Below are positions 27,437 to 38,700 of a stretch of 64,000 bases of DNA, in pieces. The DNA lies in assembly GCA_029216955.1 (NCBI GenBank), contig JANAVB010003400.1, forward strand, positions 17,687,451 through 17,751,450. The letters run 5' to 3'. The first letter of the stretch is position 1; every line of letters begins with the position of its first letter. The translations under genes and the position numbers were made by a program. The notes beneath the pieces were generated by a model. That model searched no databases. It was not told the DNA's origin and saw only the letters and a list, made by a program, of their open reading frames with translations. Origin of the DNA: Iris pallida. Lineage: Eukaryota > Streptophyta > Magnoliopsida > Asparagales > Iridaceae.

Positions 27437-27800
27437 CTTGATGAATGAATCCATCAGATTCTTTTGACTCCGAACATCACCCACTGTAATGATCTATGCG
27501 GACTGCGCTCATTCAGTATCCATGTGCATTTGTTGCACAACCCACTTCTTATCATATAAGAGATCATCTAAATCCACTGCTGCAGCTTGTCACAATACAT
27601 CTGAATCACTCGGGTTAGCACACCAACCACAAAAAGATCGTGCCTGGTTGTTGTAATACATCGACATCACCCGTATTTGCGTACTAACCAAATCAAGATT
27701 ATTCCTCAATTCTCAAAGCTATTATGCTTCATCTGCTACAGCTGAAAGTGCACATAACTCAGATTCATAGTGAGAGAAAGGTCTGCTTCTTCGACTATAT
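27437..27800 (-). pseudogene. Ty1/copia RNase H/pol C-terminus remnant (C0)
   Basis: Minus-strand translation gives, in order, ESELCALSAVADEA (the copia RNase H AEYxALS segment), a region ending NNQAR (cf. DNQAA), and GDVRSQKNLMDSFIKAL, which matches the conserved copia pol end (V.S..NLADPFTKGL). Several in-frame stops interrupt it. In live elements this domain degrades the RNA strand during reverse transcription. Here only the C-terminal part survives. RT, if ever adjacent, is not recognisable upstream (27800-28400). Confidence 0.65.
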
Positions 27801-28954
27801 CGATATAGCAGTACCACACATAGATCTACTTCTTCGGCTTCACGATATAGTAGAACAATTCATCGAGAAGATGTAATCGGTTCACCCTCTCCTTCTGTGT
27901 ACTCACTGGCATCGTTGAAGCCTCCTACCATTGCTGGTTAACCGCTGAAGTGCATCCTTTTGAGTCCCTGAGAGATATTCCACTACTCTCTACAGCTGTC
28001 CAAAGATCAATATTTAGATAGCTCGTGAACTGACTCGGCATGCATACAACAAAAGTTGTGTCAGACCTAGTGGTACTTGTAGCCTACATCACACACCTGA
28101 TGATGCTCGAGTACACCAACTGTTTGACCCTATTTTCTGAATATGGATTCAGCTTCTGATCACACCTTTGAGGAGTATGAATCCCTCGAAGATCCTGATA
28201 TCCGTAACATGTGATCATCATTCCATGTAGTGGGTTTGTGACCGAGCAAGCCCAGTCGACGTCCGTGCAGCTCAGGGAGCATAGGGTAGGCCATCTATGG
28301 CACCGTATCACGTCCCACACCAGCAGCGGGATATACCCCACCAGGACAGGGCTTTTGCGATGGCAGTTGAAAATCCTACAGGTGTTGGACTAGGAGGTTA
28401 AGTCTTGCTCTTTCCTTTTACCTGTTTCTTTCCGTCCATTGATTGATGATTGCTTTCTTAGTACCTTTAGTTTGCATATGTGATGATTATGCTAGATTGA
28501 ATAAAAAAACCCCAACGAAGACTGCAATAACATGATCAGCGCCACTTAGCACAGGAGTCTGTGCGCCTTCCCAGGAGTCAGAAGAGCGGAGTGTTCCAAA
28601 GTTTTCCATATAACTTGCTGGTTCCTGGAAGCTGTTCGTGTGCGGCGAATTAAGCTTTGAGCAACGGTGATCATTCACCCCAACGATCTTTCATCTATCG
28701 TCTGTCATCCAAGTTGTTGCTGCCTATAACAATTCGCTTAGTATTTTCTTTTTAGAAGTACTACTGTTGTTTACTACTGTTACGAAATCTTTTTAGATTT
28801 TCGTAACTTAAAATCCTCCAAGGATCTATGTTGCGCACCTTCTTTGAAGTGTTGCGTTGAAACCTTGTTTTTACAATTATTTTATTTTTTCAGTTTTCCA
28901 TCGAAAATTATGTCCCGACAATAACAATTCCTTCTCAAATGAATTCCTCCACTA
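27801..28954. other. Unassigned, no gene recognised
   Basis: Short open frames at 28084-28341 (minus), 28211-28393 and 28487-28678 resemble nothing I know. The first part may be further decayed C0 pol. The segment ends in the 13-bp SINE target-site duplication (28942-28954). Confidence 0.4.
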
Positions 28955-29072
28955 TTTTTTTTAGGGTGTCCACTTCTTAACGGTGCTTGGAGGCATGCCT
29001 CCAAGGAGGTTCGAACCCGCGCCACTGCGCCGGGTGCTCCACCGTTCCGAACGGACTACGGCCACGGGGACA
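28955..29072 (-). mobile_element. tRNA-derived SINE-like insertion (minus strand)
   Basis: A 118-bp insert is flanked by the direct repeat AATTCCTCCACTA (28942-28954 and 29073-29085). On the minus strand it starts with a GTGGCCGTAGTCCG stretch (A-box-like), has GGTTCGAACCT (RNA polymerase III B-box) about 45 bases on, and ends in CCCTAAAAAAAATAG, an A-rich tail at the TSD. Long TSD, pol III boxes and A-tail together are the signature of a SINE copied by target-primed reverse transcription. The A-box is imperfect. Confidence 0.82.
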
Positions 29073-29085
29073 AATTCCTCCACTA

Positions 29086-30067
29086 AACCTCTACATCAAA
29101 GTTGTTTACGTCCATACGTCGAAACAATAATACTCCAGAAAAGTTGAATTTCACAACTGTATCACTCCTAATACTTTGGGTACATTTATATTTTCACGTT
29201 GATCTCATTCTTTCTGCATCTCTACTTTCTATACTATATGTTGGGTACACCTTACCTTGGATAATAGACCTGCTACAAGTTATTTCTTTCTCTGACAATT
29301 ATATCCTTTTGTTTCCCTTACCTCTGAATAATGAAATCGTCTGATTTGACTCTCATGTCCATCGTACTTTAATAAAACACAAGTACGCAAGAATAAAGGG
29401 AAAGTGTTCTTCATTGATATCTCAAAAACCTTGCCAAAGACCCACAAGTCCAGTCAACATATCCATTTTCAAAAAGGTATAATAATCAGTCATCTTAGGA
29501 AATAAAGTTTACTAAAAAGATGGCCAATCAACATCCTCTATGACATACATAATGTCATATAAAGTGCGAACACCTGAAGACGAGAACAGTCGACGAATAG
29601 CCTCTATTATTTCCGTTGGCCTGTCCTCATATGCTCATGAATCAGCAAATGATGGTCGTCCGTTGGCCTGTCCTCATATGCTCATGAATCAGCAAATGAT
29701 GGTCGAACATTCAAATTTATACGTTGTGGCCGGGTAATATCATCTAGTGACACGCCAACGGTGGATATTATTTTCTTCTTTGAGTAAGGGGAAGACGTCG
29801 AAGTAGAGGCTAATCTGATATAGATTAAGAAAAGTCAACTCAGACAGAAGGTCCATGATTTGTAAAAATATCTACAAATTTTTTTAAGGAAATCATTGTT
29901 GCTCCAACCCCGAAAGTCATGGTATGATCTTTTGAATCAATGCTTAGTAAACTCATAAGGTCCTGTTACATATCAAAGTAAGCACTTAGCGGACATAGAG
30001 GGCTGCACAGAGAGAACTATGAGACTTGGCTCACAATATCGATATTTTTATACGGATATGTAAGTAT
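29086..30067. other. Unassigned, no gene recognised
   Basis: AT-rich DNA with short frames (29102-29344, 29540-29737) that match no family I know. It contains the 47-bp tandem duplication at 29612-29705. This DNA is the left flank of the L4 solo LTR; 51015 onward is its right-hand continuation. Confidence 0.4.
29612..29705. repeat. Perfect 47-bp tandem duplication
   Basis: The 47-base unit beginning TCCGTTGGCCTGTCCTCA occurs at 29612-29658 and again, base for base, at 29659-29705. The identity of the copies implies a recent local duplication such as replication slippage. Confidence 0.95.
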
Positions 30068-30352
30068 TTACTTGTCACTACCGTTTTTTTAGAACAAGAA
30101 TATTATTGTCATTATCAAATTTGAGTATATGTTTTTATTTTATTTAATGTGATGGTTGTATATAATAGTAGACTAGTCTATTCATTAGATTTAGTGGACC
30201 CATTTAATTTTACTTGACCAATAATTTGATTAATTAGAATAGCCATCACTAGACAAATTAGCTAATTAGTTATTATACTAGTTATAGATTATCAAAGATT
30301 CTAGTCATGACAAAAAGAGAAGGGCCTTTAAGTCATCTTGTCCATTCCAACA

Positions 30353-30387
30353 ACCCAACCCTAACCCTAATGAAACAATATATAAAA
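30353..30387 (+). promoter_or_regulatory. L4 core promoter: telo-boxes plus TATA
   Basis: AACCCAACCCTAACCCTAAT at about 30353-30370 is followed by TATATAAAA at 30379-30387. This is the same order as in the E1 LTRs, although the rest of U3 differs. The function is inferred from position. Confidence 0.55.
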
Positions 30388-30826
30388 ACCCTTCATGACA
30401 AACCCTAGTTCATTTATTTCTTTCCATACTCTTCCAAATTTTCTCCTCTTTCTTTCCTTTGTTGTGCTAAGACTTGGGGAGCTCAAGAAGGCTTGGTGGA
30501 GGCTCTAACAAGGATTTGAGAGCCACTTCTTCATCCTTCTTTTCCAAATTCGTGGAGCTTTGTGTAGGCTCCATTCTACATAGATATAACCTTCTAAACC
30601 CTCTTTTCCATAGTCAAATTTCATGCATTCATGTAGGAGACATCTCTAATGTCTAGATCTAACCCTATAAGTGGTGAAATAGGTGTTAGATGGCTCATTC
30701 CTAATAGTTCTAGGGGTTAGAATGGTGCCACTTGGGTAGCTACGGGATTTTGTCCACCAAGTGTTTTTCAAAATGACAACTTGGCCATTTAAATTCTGTT
30801 TTTCACTTTTTATATCTAGGTATTAG

Positions 30827-30828
<2 letters not shown>

Positions 30829-30875
<47 letters not shown>
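30829..30875. repeat. (GT)n microsatellite
   Basis: About 23 GT units inside the L4 LTR. DNA downstream to about 31150 stays rich in GTGTG words. Confidence 0.97.
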
Positions 30876-30878
<3 letters not shown>

Positions 30879-31629
30879 CATGTTGTTCACTGTTTTGGGC
30901 CTCATGAGAGGGAGAGGGTCTGTCCAATGACAGATTGTGAGTGTGGTGAATGTGTGTGAACGAGTGTTATTGAAGAAGTGTCCTGCCTTTGAGTGTCTAT
31001 ATGCATATGAAGGCAAGTGTGTCTAGTATATGGACTGTCTAATATGTCCCTATGTGTAATCATGAGTGTGGACAGTTAACAGTGAGTAGGTGAGTGTGTC
31101 ACCAAGTGTCTTGAGCACTGTTGTGTGTCCTAGTGTCTGTTAGCAGTTAGTGTCAGAATGGAAGGGGATACTCCTGTTAGAACAGCAAGGGAATTACCTC
31201 CTGTACTGCAGTGCAGTGGAGAGGCACTTGCACAGGCAGTGCAGGCTCCCTCCTGCTCTTGACAATAGGATTTGGTCAGGGCCAATAGGCCATAGCAAGG
31301 TGGTAGACCCCTTTAGCTGCAGGGTGACTTAGGATGCAGGACAGGAAGAGGGGCACATACAGGAAATGCAAGGAGTGCACTTGGCCAGTGCGTAGCAGCA
31401 ACAGGCCTTAGTGGCCAGTAGCAGTGGACATACATTAGAGGAAATGTAGTATGGTTCCAGTCCTTGTGGCAGGATAATGGGGTGCATGTGAGTGTGTCAA
31501 TGCACTACCATGTGAATGCACAGGTGTTAGTTGTGTAGCAGTGAGAGGGATTTGTATATGAGGGTTAGAAATTGGTGGCCAGGGCCGGCCCTGGCCCAGG
31601 GCGGCTAGGGCAACTGCCCAGGGCCCCCG

Positions 31630-34109
31630 TGTCAGCCTCGGTTTTTGTTATACGTATTTTGGTATACGTGTACGTATCTCGAACCCGTATTTCGACTTGT
31701 CCTGACTGGCTAGTCTTGGGTTTTTGCATTGGCCTGGGTTAGTTGGCATTTCATGGCTCGTATGGTCTATTCTGGCTTGGGCATGCATCGGGTTCGGTTG
31801 GGTTCGACTGGTTTGGCTTGGTTTGGGTTAGTATGCAAACCCCTACCTACCCCCATCCCTCATTTATTAACCCAACAACCCTTCTCTCTCCGCATTCATT
31901 TCTCATTACTACTCTCTTCTTTTTTTTCCTTTCTCCACCGACCACCCTAGTAGGCAAGTGCAACTTGCTTCCACTTGAGAACCCATTTTGATGGTTCCAA
32001 TGGCTTCTTAGCATGATTCTTAACTACTTTAGAACTTGAAGATTTCCATTTTGGTGCATGGATTTTCGTAGATCTAGATTTTCAGTATTTTGATCCTCAT
32101 GGTTTTGATCTTCCAAAACTTGGCCGTTTTCGAAATGGAGAAGTTCCATGTGGTGGGAGTTTCAGTTTTACGCAAGTTTGGCTTTTGAACGGCTGGACTT
32201 CATCAAGTCTTGGCCGTGTAGGGGTTTCTTGAAGTTTTTGAGTCCCATGGCTGCTTGTCTCGGCCTTGGAGGAGAAGACGAGCCCTTTACGCACATGTTC
32301 ATACGTGCTTGCGTAGTGACTTTCCTTTACGCCCACGTTTTACGTGCCAGCGTAGCCTTTCCCCCTTTTACGCATACGTTTTAACGTGTCTACGTAGTGT
32401 CCCCCTTTACGCTCATGCGTTGCGTGCCAGCGTAGTCTCTTCTACGCCGAGTTCATTCGAACTCTACGCAGGGGCTACACCCGCTAGCGTAGAGCCTCGC
32501 TCAAGTCCCGCTCGCGTAGAGCCCGCTAGCGTGGTGTGCTTGCTCGCGTAGAGTCTTGCTCGTGCGTAGCCTTGCTCGCGTAGAGCAACCTTGCCTTATT
32601 CTTGCCCGCGTAGAGCCATTTTTACGCTCGGGGCCCTTAGCCTAGCGTAGTTTCTCTTGCGTAGAGGCTTTGAGCCCCTATACGCACCTGTTTGCTTTAT
32701 TGTTCTTGCACCTCTTGTCATGAGCTCGATAACTACGAATTGATTGATGTGATTGGACCAATAATTGAACATGGCATGGTATGACAAGTAACTGGCATGA
32801 CATGACATGACAAGACATGACTAGTAAGCATGATGGAAACTATTGAAGGCTGTTGCGACGGCTAGCATGGCATGACAAGAATGAATGACCTGGACACCGT
32901 GGATGATTGTGTTTGTACAAATGAACCAGTACTGTCTTGCATCATATCTAGGACAATTATCCCTGAGTACTACGGTCAGGGGTACCTACTTAAACTGACT
33001 AAGGCTAATAACTAGAATAATCCAGTAGTCATGAAGAGATTTCCCAGCTACAGGCAATCCCGTTATCTGGACGCCTCATCCTGGGATCTGTAGCCTGCCG
33101 TCGAGTAGGGCACATTTCCAGCACACTGTCATGTGTTGTATCCTTCAAGCTACTTAAGGGTACATGCGTTTCCTGGACGATGTACCCACATGAACTCAAC
33201 CCCTAATTACGTCCGGATAACCTGGATGGTCTGCAGGGCTTGTGGCTGTGGAATAATCTCAGTGTATCTTGCTAGTAACTAGGCCTGTGATAACCCTAGT
33301 TAGTTAAAGTATCAAGCCGTACTTATTGCTTGGCCGTAAATGATGGATGGAGTCTAACCAGTACAAGTCTTGTCTTGTTCCAGTACCTGGCTACTTCGGA
33401 ACATGATTGGTTATTCGTACTTATCAATAACTGATCAGAATGATTCTTTATCCACATGACATTTATTGCTCTATTTAGATTTCATGTCTCATTATGTTCT
33501 TTCTTATTTTATGTTTCTGATATGCTGGTTTTAGTTCTTAAGTGAAGCCTCTTTTGTGGCACTTGCTCTTTCTGGGATCTGACCCAGCTGGTTTTGTATG
33601 GCCAGATACCGGAGCAGCTCCAGAGGATCTCCATACCTTCCAGCCAGATGGTGACCACCAGGCGTAACCCTGGTAACGAGTGGGTTTTAATTTTGCTCTC
33701 CCACTCTATTGTAAACTTATTCTTTTGAGACGTTTAGCCGCCGAGCATGTGTTAGCTCATTTGCAACTTTATTTACTGTCTGCCTACGGGCTGTAACATG
33801 ACTGACAAATCCTAGGGTTGATCATGTATGACTGAAACTCTTGCTAGTCTTCACATTTTGTATGACTAGCTTTATGATCATCCAAATATGTAATGTATGG
33901 GACGCCTTACTATTGTAAATTTGGTACTCTGACATCTTGTAACTGCTATTATTGAGACAATAGGCTTGTTCATGACCATAAGAGACTGATGGCTTGTAGT
34001 TAAGTATCTAGACAGCCGTGATCGTATAGCGAGGTGGGTTGCACTTCAATATACGTAGCTGGCTGTGTCTGCCCCCGCTCTCCAGTATTCTGGTTTGTGG
34101 GGCATGACA
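31630..34109 (+). repeat. E3 5' LTR
   Basis: 2480 bp, repeated at 43209-45723. It contains the co-varying hairpin array (32286-32660). After it comes a region (about 32760-34020) that is also present in the E5 LTR (about 62640-64000) and, decayed, at 51855-52080. It lacks the CAGGCGAGTACATTC block of the E1/E2 group. Its last part, from about 33960, includes CTAGACAGCCGTGA and ends in TGACA. Confidence 0.95.
32286..32660 (+). repeat. Co-varying hairpin array in E3 5' LTR
   Basis: Four units of about 40 bases each fold as an outer stem TACGCn/nGCGTA around an inner stem CACGT/ACGTG or CACGC/GCGTG: 32288-32315, 32328-32354, 32369-32396 and 32408-32434. Outer arms pair as TACGCA/TGCGTA in unit 1 and TACGCT/AGCGTA in unit 4. 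A GAGTTC/GAACTC stem (about 32449-32464) and GCTCGCGTAGAG-type repeats follow. Confidence 0.8.
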
Positions 34110-34140
34110 CGGTTTAAGTGGTGGCCCATACAGGTCTTGT
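34110..34140 (+). other. E3 post-LTR primer region (atypical PBS)
   Basis: CGGTTTAAGTGGTGGCCCAT followed by ACAGGTC comes right after the LTR. It matches the E1 and E2 sequences at the same place except for a few bases. There is no TGGTATCAGAGC initiator-tRNA site. A leader without a clear gene continues to about 34400. Confidence 0.5.
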
Positions 34141-34403
34141 GAATCAAGATATGTGAGGGTTTACTGAATAGATGTCTCAATCAGCACTCGCCCTTGATCT
34201 CTGCTCGTATCCTCTAAACTCCTAAAATCTTGACCTGATCATATGCTTGTATCTTTGATCTGTCCTGGTCCTTCCTTATTGTTTCCTGTGTCGTCTTCTT
34301 CAGCGACATTGCTTCTGGTCCTGCCAATCAGCCGGAAGGAGCTCAATGAGTACTCCCGCAACAAGAGGATCAAGCTCAGCACTCAGGAGCAGCTTCCCGA
34401 GTC

Positions 34404-35598
34404 ATGCTTCCCGGAGATCCAGAAACCCCAGTACAGCCAGCCCAGCCTACGAGACAGGATGATGGAGTCTTGGTTGGACTCATCAGGGAGTTGCTTGCAT
34501 CACAGGATCGTCGAGGTGATGCATTGCACCAGACAGTACAAGATGCTTTAAAAAGAGGTGCTCATCAAGGTAACAGTGCGGCCAACAGCTTCAAGCGCTT
34601 GAACCCTCCCTTCTTCGATGGTAGCGAAGATGCTATTACCGCAGACGCTTGGCTGCAGGATACTGAGGTTATTCTAGAAGCAGCCAGGATCCCAAAAGAC
34701 GAGAAGGTGGCCGTGGTGCGCCTGCAGTTATTGGATCTAGCCTGCAGCCGGTGGGCGGCACAGGCCGTTGGATTGGTGGCACCTATTGCCTGGACAGTAT
34801 TCCGTGAGAGATTCCAGACCAAGTACTTTGACGCTGTAGCTCGGTATGATCTACAGACGAGGTTTACTAATTTGAAGCAGATGGCAGGACGGTCGATGGA
34901 TATACGATCGAGTTTTCAGGCTTAGTCGGTTTGCTCCCACCTTGGTGGCGACCGAGTTCGATAGAGCTCAGCGGTTCCAGCAGGGACTCCACCTGGAGAT
35001 TACTGGCGGTGGAGCAGTTCGAGCATCAGACTTTTGATGCAGTATTGAGAGAAGCCAAGAGGCATGAGTGTACCTCCCAGAGGATTGTGGACCGGACCGG
35101 AAGTCGGAAGCGGTCTCACGGCCAGATGAACCAGTCTTCAGCACCAACCCCGGCCGCTAGGACTTTGACTATTGGAGCTCCGAGGCGAGCGGCTTCCGTT
35201 ACGTCGACTCAGCATTCGACCCCGACGTATCTCCAGCAGCAGCAGAAGCAGTCTTCCGCCATGAGTTGCACTCATTGTAGAAAGCCAGAGCATGTGGTAT
35301 CAGAGTGTCGCAGAGCACAGGGTTTGTGCTTGGCTTGTGGGGAACCGGACCACAGGGTGGGGAACTGCCCGAATAGGGGAAGTTCCTCTTCATCAACCTT
35401 TTTTAGTCCCTCGGTTAGGGGGCCAGCCCTAGTACCAGTTCAACAGCAACAACAGTACCCATTTCCGAGGCCCTTGCCGCCTCAGACCCAAGCCTTTCAG
35501 CAGCAGAACCCCAGCAGTATGCGCAAGTCCAAGCTCAGACCCAGAACCGCCAGAGTAGTTTCCAGCAGAGGGGAACAGCATCCAGAGGCCAAGGTCAA
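34404..35598 (+). pseudogene. E3 gag (capsid region and two zinc knuckles), frameshifted
   Basis: The frame from 34404 gives a capsid-type region (ADAWLQDTEVILEAARIPKD..., then LQLLDLACSRWA and FRERFQTKYF) typical of plant gypsy gag. The frame is lost near 34917, apparently by a one-base deletion, and ends at a TAG (34923-34925). It continues in the frame of 34931-35611 with two CX2CX4HX4C knuckles: CTHCRKPEHVVSEC (about 35269-35310) and CLACGEPDHRVGNC (about 35329-35370). Gag forms the particle and the knuckles bind the RNA. The true start is uncertain; an out-of-frame reading frame (34243-34551) overlaps. In its present state it cannot give full-length gag. Confidence 0.85.
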
Positions 35599-36057
35599 GT
35601 GGTGGATTTGACCGTAGAGGAGGAGTTAGCATCAGGTGAGGTAGTGGCAGGTACTATTCTCGTCAACTCCTTCCCAGCATCAGCGTTATTTGATTCTGGT
35701 GTATCGCATTCATTTATGTCTACACGATTCACGACACGGATAGGACTTGAGCCCGAGTCATTATCAGTAAGGCTCAATATACTTACTGGTAACGGACTTG
35801 TGGGAGTAGATAGAGTATTTTTCTCGTGTCGGATCGTAGTTAGCGGTAGAGAGTTTCCCGCTAGGTTGATAGAATTTCCGATGGTCGATTATGATGTAGT
35901 CTTAGGGATGGATTAGTTGAGGGACCAGTATGCTAGAATAGATTGCCATATCGGCAGGATTATTTTTAGTATTCCTGGTGAGCCAGAGTTTTTATTCTTC
36001 AGAGGCGGTATAGAACCTTCTCCTCCAGTATTTCGGATGGCAGTTGCAGCGGTAGTT
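35599..36057 (+). pseudogene. E3 aspartic protease, broken by an in-frame stop
   Basis: This continues from gag. The catalytic stretch reads ALFDSGVSHSFMS at about 35687-35725; most relatives have DSGAS, so Ala to Val directly after the Asp-Ser-Gly is a notable change. The flap/C-terminal part ends VDYDVVLGMD, followed by a TAG stop at 35914-35916 where relatives have Trp. The reading frame resumes immediately (35917 on) in the same phase. The protease matures the gag-pol polyprotein. The stop is a TGG-to-TAG change. Confidence 0.87.
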
Positions 36058-36960
36058 CAGTTTCCCAGAGTTGTAGAAGAATTTCCCGATGTTTTCCCCG
36101 AGGAGCTTCCAAGTATGCCACCAGAGAGAGAGATCGAGTTCACCATAGACTTGATACCCGCAGCAGCACCAATATCAGAGAGAGTCTACCGGATGGCACC
36201 ATCAGAATTAGAAATCTTGTATAAGATGATTGAAGAACTTAGGACCAAGGGATTCATCCGTGCCAGTGGATCGCCTTGGGGAGCCCCGATGCTTCTTGTG
36301 AAAAAGAAGGATGGTACGTCCAAATTATGTGTTGACTATCGTACCTTGAACTCAGTAACAATCAAGAACATATACCCTCTCCCGAGGATAGATGACTTGT
36401 TTGATCAACTCAAAGGGGCGTCCTATTTTCGAAGAATGACTTGCGGTCAGGATATCACCAGATCAGAGTCAGAGAGCAGGACATCCCGAAGACGGCATTT
36501 AGATCCAGGTATGGGCATTGGGAGTTCCTTGTTATGCCCTTTGGAGCAACCAATGCGTCGACTGTATTCATGGACCTCATGAATCGTATCTTCATGCCTT
36601 ATTTGGATCAGTTTGTGATTGTGTTCATAGACGACATCCTGGTCTACAACAAGAGTGAAGCGGAGCATGAGCAGCATCTCAGAGTTGTCCTCCAGATTCT
36701 TAGAGAGCACCGGTTGTATGCGAAGTTCAGTAAATGCGAGTTTTGGCTTGATCGCATTTCCTATTTGGGTCATATCATCACCAGAGGTGGAGTAGAAGTG
36801 GATCCCCGGAAGATCGGGGCTATTGAGACGTGACCAGTATCCAGCACAGTTGCAGAAGTTTGCAGTTTTCTTGGCTCGGCTGGCTACTACCGGCAATTTA
36901 TTTCAGACTTTACACGGATTTCAGCACCTATGATCCAGTTGACTCGCAAGGATGTGCAGT
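36058..36960 (+). pseudogene. E3 reverse transcriptase, one frameshift and one stop
   Basis: The linker [20 protein letters not shown] leads into the palm/fingers ([40 protein letters not shown]). The frame breaks near 36436 with an apparent one-base deletion. It continues in the frame of 36441-36833 with [17 protein letters not shown] and the catalytic FIDDIL (about 36626-36643), intact. A TGA at 36831-36833 replaces a conserved Trp before the FLGSAGYYRQFI thumb/connection motif. It would copy RNA into DNA in the particle. The active-site Asp pair is intact; the frame is not. Confidence 0.92.
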
Positions 36961-37430
36961 TTGCTTGGACAGCAGAATGTTAGGATTCTTTTGAGAAGTT
37001 GAAGCGAGGCTTGATGACGGCACCCATTCTCACGCTTCCAGATGGGACCGGGGAATTCTCAGTGTATTGTGATGCTTCAGGCAGAGGTTTAGGATGTATT
37101 TTGATACAGCATGGAAAGGTAATAGCTTATGCGTCACGTCAACTTCGTGATCATGAAAGGAATTACTCGACCCATGACTTGGAGCTAGCAGCAGTAGTGT
37201 TTGCACTTAAGCTTTGGAGACATTACTTATACGGAGATAGGGTGGAGATTTTCACCGACCACAAGAGCCTGAAGTATGTGTTTACCCAGAAAGATCTCAA
37301 CATGCGTCAGAGAAGATGACTAGAGCTACTTGTGGATTATGATATCAACCTGCAGTATCATCCTAGAAAGGCCAACGTTGTTGTAGATGCATTGAGCAGG
37401 AGAGCCGGAGCTTATTTTCTAACAGCACAA
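36961..37430 (+). pseudogene. E3 RNase H domain, two in-frame stops
   Basis: A TAG at 36981-36983 precedes [18 protein letters not shown]. The catalytic core shows [16 protein letters not shown] (first Asp), the [20 protein letters not shown] segment (catalytic Glu) and FTDHKSLKY (Asp). A TGA at 37317-37319 stands where relatives have the Trp of RRWLELL, and the domain ends with HPRKANVVVDALSRR. All catalytic residues are present but the frame is interrupted. Confidence 0.92.
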
Positions 37431-38700
37431 CCAGAGTTGTTAGCAGACCTTCAGAAGATGGGTATAGAAGTTATGCTTCCTACCAATGTGGCATTGATGG
37501 CCAGTATGCAAGTTCATTCCGGTATAGTTGAGAGGATCAAGTTGGCTCAGTCCGCGGATTCTAAGCTTCAGCGTCTTAGGAAAGAATGTGTAGCAGGACA
37601 GAGACCAGAGTTATGTATCCATAAGGATGGTACACTTCGACATAGGAGGCGTCTTTGTGTACCTAGTGGTGATATCAGACAGGAGGTCATGACAGAAGCT
37701 CACAGTTCTCAGTATTCGATTCATCTGGGCGGTACGAAGATGTATCGTGATATCCTGCAGCATTTTTGGTAGAATGGCATGAAGAGGGAGATAGCCCGGT
37801 TTGTCTCTCGATGTTTAGTTTGCCAACAAGTTAAAGATGAACATCAGAGACCGGCTGGACTTCTTCAACCTTACCGATTCCAGAATAGAAATGGAAGCAC
37901 ATTACCATGGATTTTGTAACTGGGTTACCTAGATCCCCAGCAGGAAGAGATGCCCTCTGGGTTATAGTCGATAGACTCACCAAGGTAGCTTATTTTATCC
38001 CTTTCAGAATCGGTCAGTCGACAGATTAGCTTGTAGAGATATACCTTAGGCAGATTGTCAGATTGCATGGAATGCCGGTCAGTATTGTATCTGACAGAGA
38101 TTTGAGATTCACATCGCACTTTTGGCAGAGTCTTCAGAAAAGTTTGGGGACTTGTCTCAAGTTCAGTTCAACTTATCATCCGCAGACAGATGGTCAGTCA
38201 GAACGTACGATCCAGACTCTTGAAGATATATTGCGGTCATGTACACTTGACTTCGGTGGTTCGTGGGAAGATCACTTGCATCTCGTGGAATTCTCCTACA
38301 ACAACAGTTTCCAGGCCAGTATCCAGATGGCACCATTTGAGACCTTATACGGCAGGAAGTGCAGGTCTCCTTTAGCCTGGGATGATATCGGTGAGAGGCA
38401 AATGCTTGGTCCCGAGATGGTGACACGGACTATTGAAGTGGTCAGGCAAGTCAGAGATCATCTTCGAGTTGTGCAAGATCGCCAGCGTCATTGGGCCGAT
38501 TCTCATCGGCGTCCCCTTGAATTTTCTGTCGACGATCATGTATTCCTTAGGATCTCGCCTAACCGTGGCGTCATTCATTTTGGCGTACGAGGAAAGCTCA
38601 GTCCTAGGTATATAGGATCGTTTGATATTCTGGAGCGAGTAGGTGATGTGTCCTATCGTCTCGTTCTTCCGCCGTCGTTACGTGAGGTGCATGATGTCTT
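37431..38700 (+). pseudogene. E3 integrase, zinc-binding and catalytic core, broken
   Basis: The N-terminal zinc module is seen as AHSSQYSIHLGGTKMY and, after a TAG at 37770-37772 (Trp in relatives), CLVCQQVK. A frameshift follows near 37880 and a TAG lies at about 38027. The catalytic core shows MDFVTGLP (first Asp), [10 protein letters not shown] (second Asp; relatives have DPRF) and [15 protein letters not shown] (Glu). The GPY/F-type module is [10 protein letters not shown] with Gly-Ser-Phe instead of Gly-Pro-Phe. From 38063 the frame is open to the end (295 codons). Integrase joins the cDNA to the chromosome. Confidence 0.92.

Noticed and set aside
27801..28400. Copia RT domain upstream of the C0 RNase H remnant
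   Set aside because: No motif strong enough was found; the sequence is too decayed.
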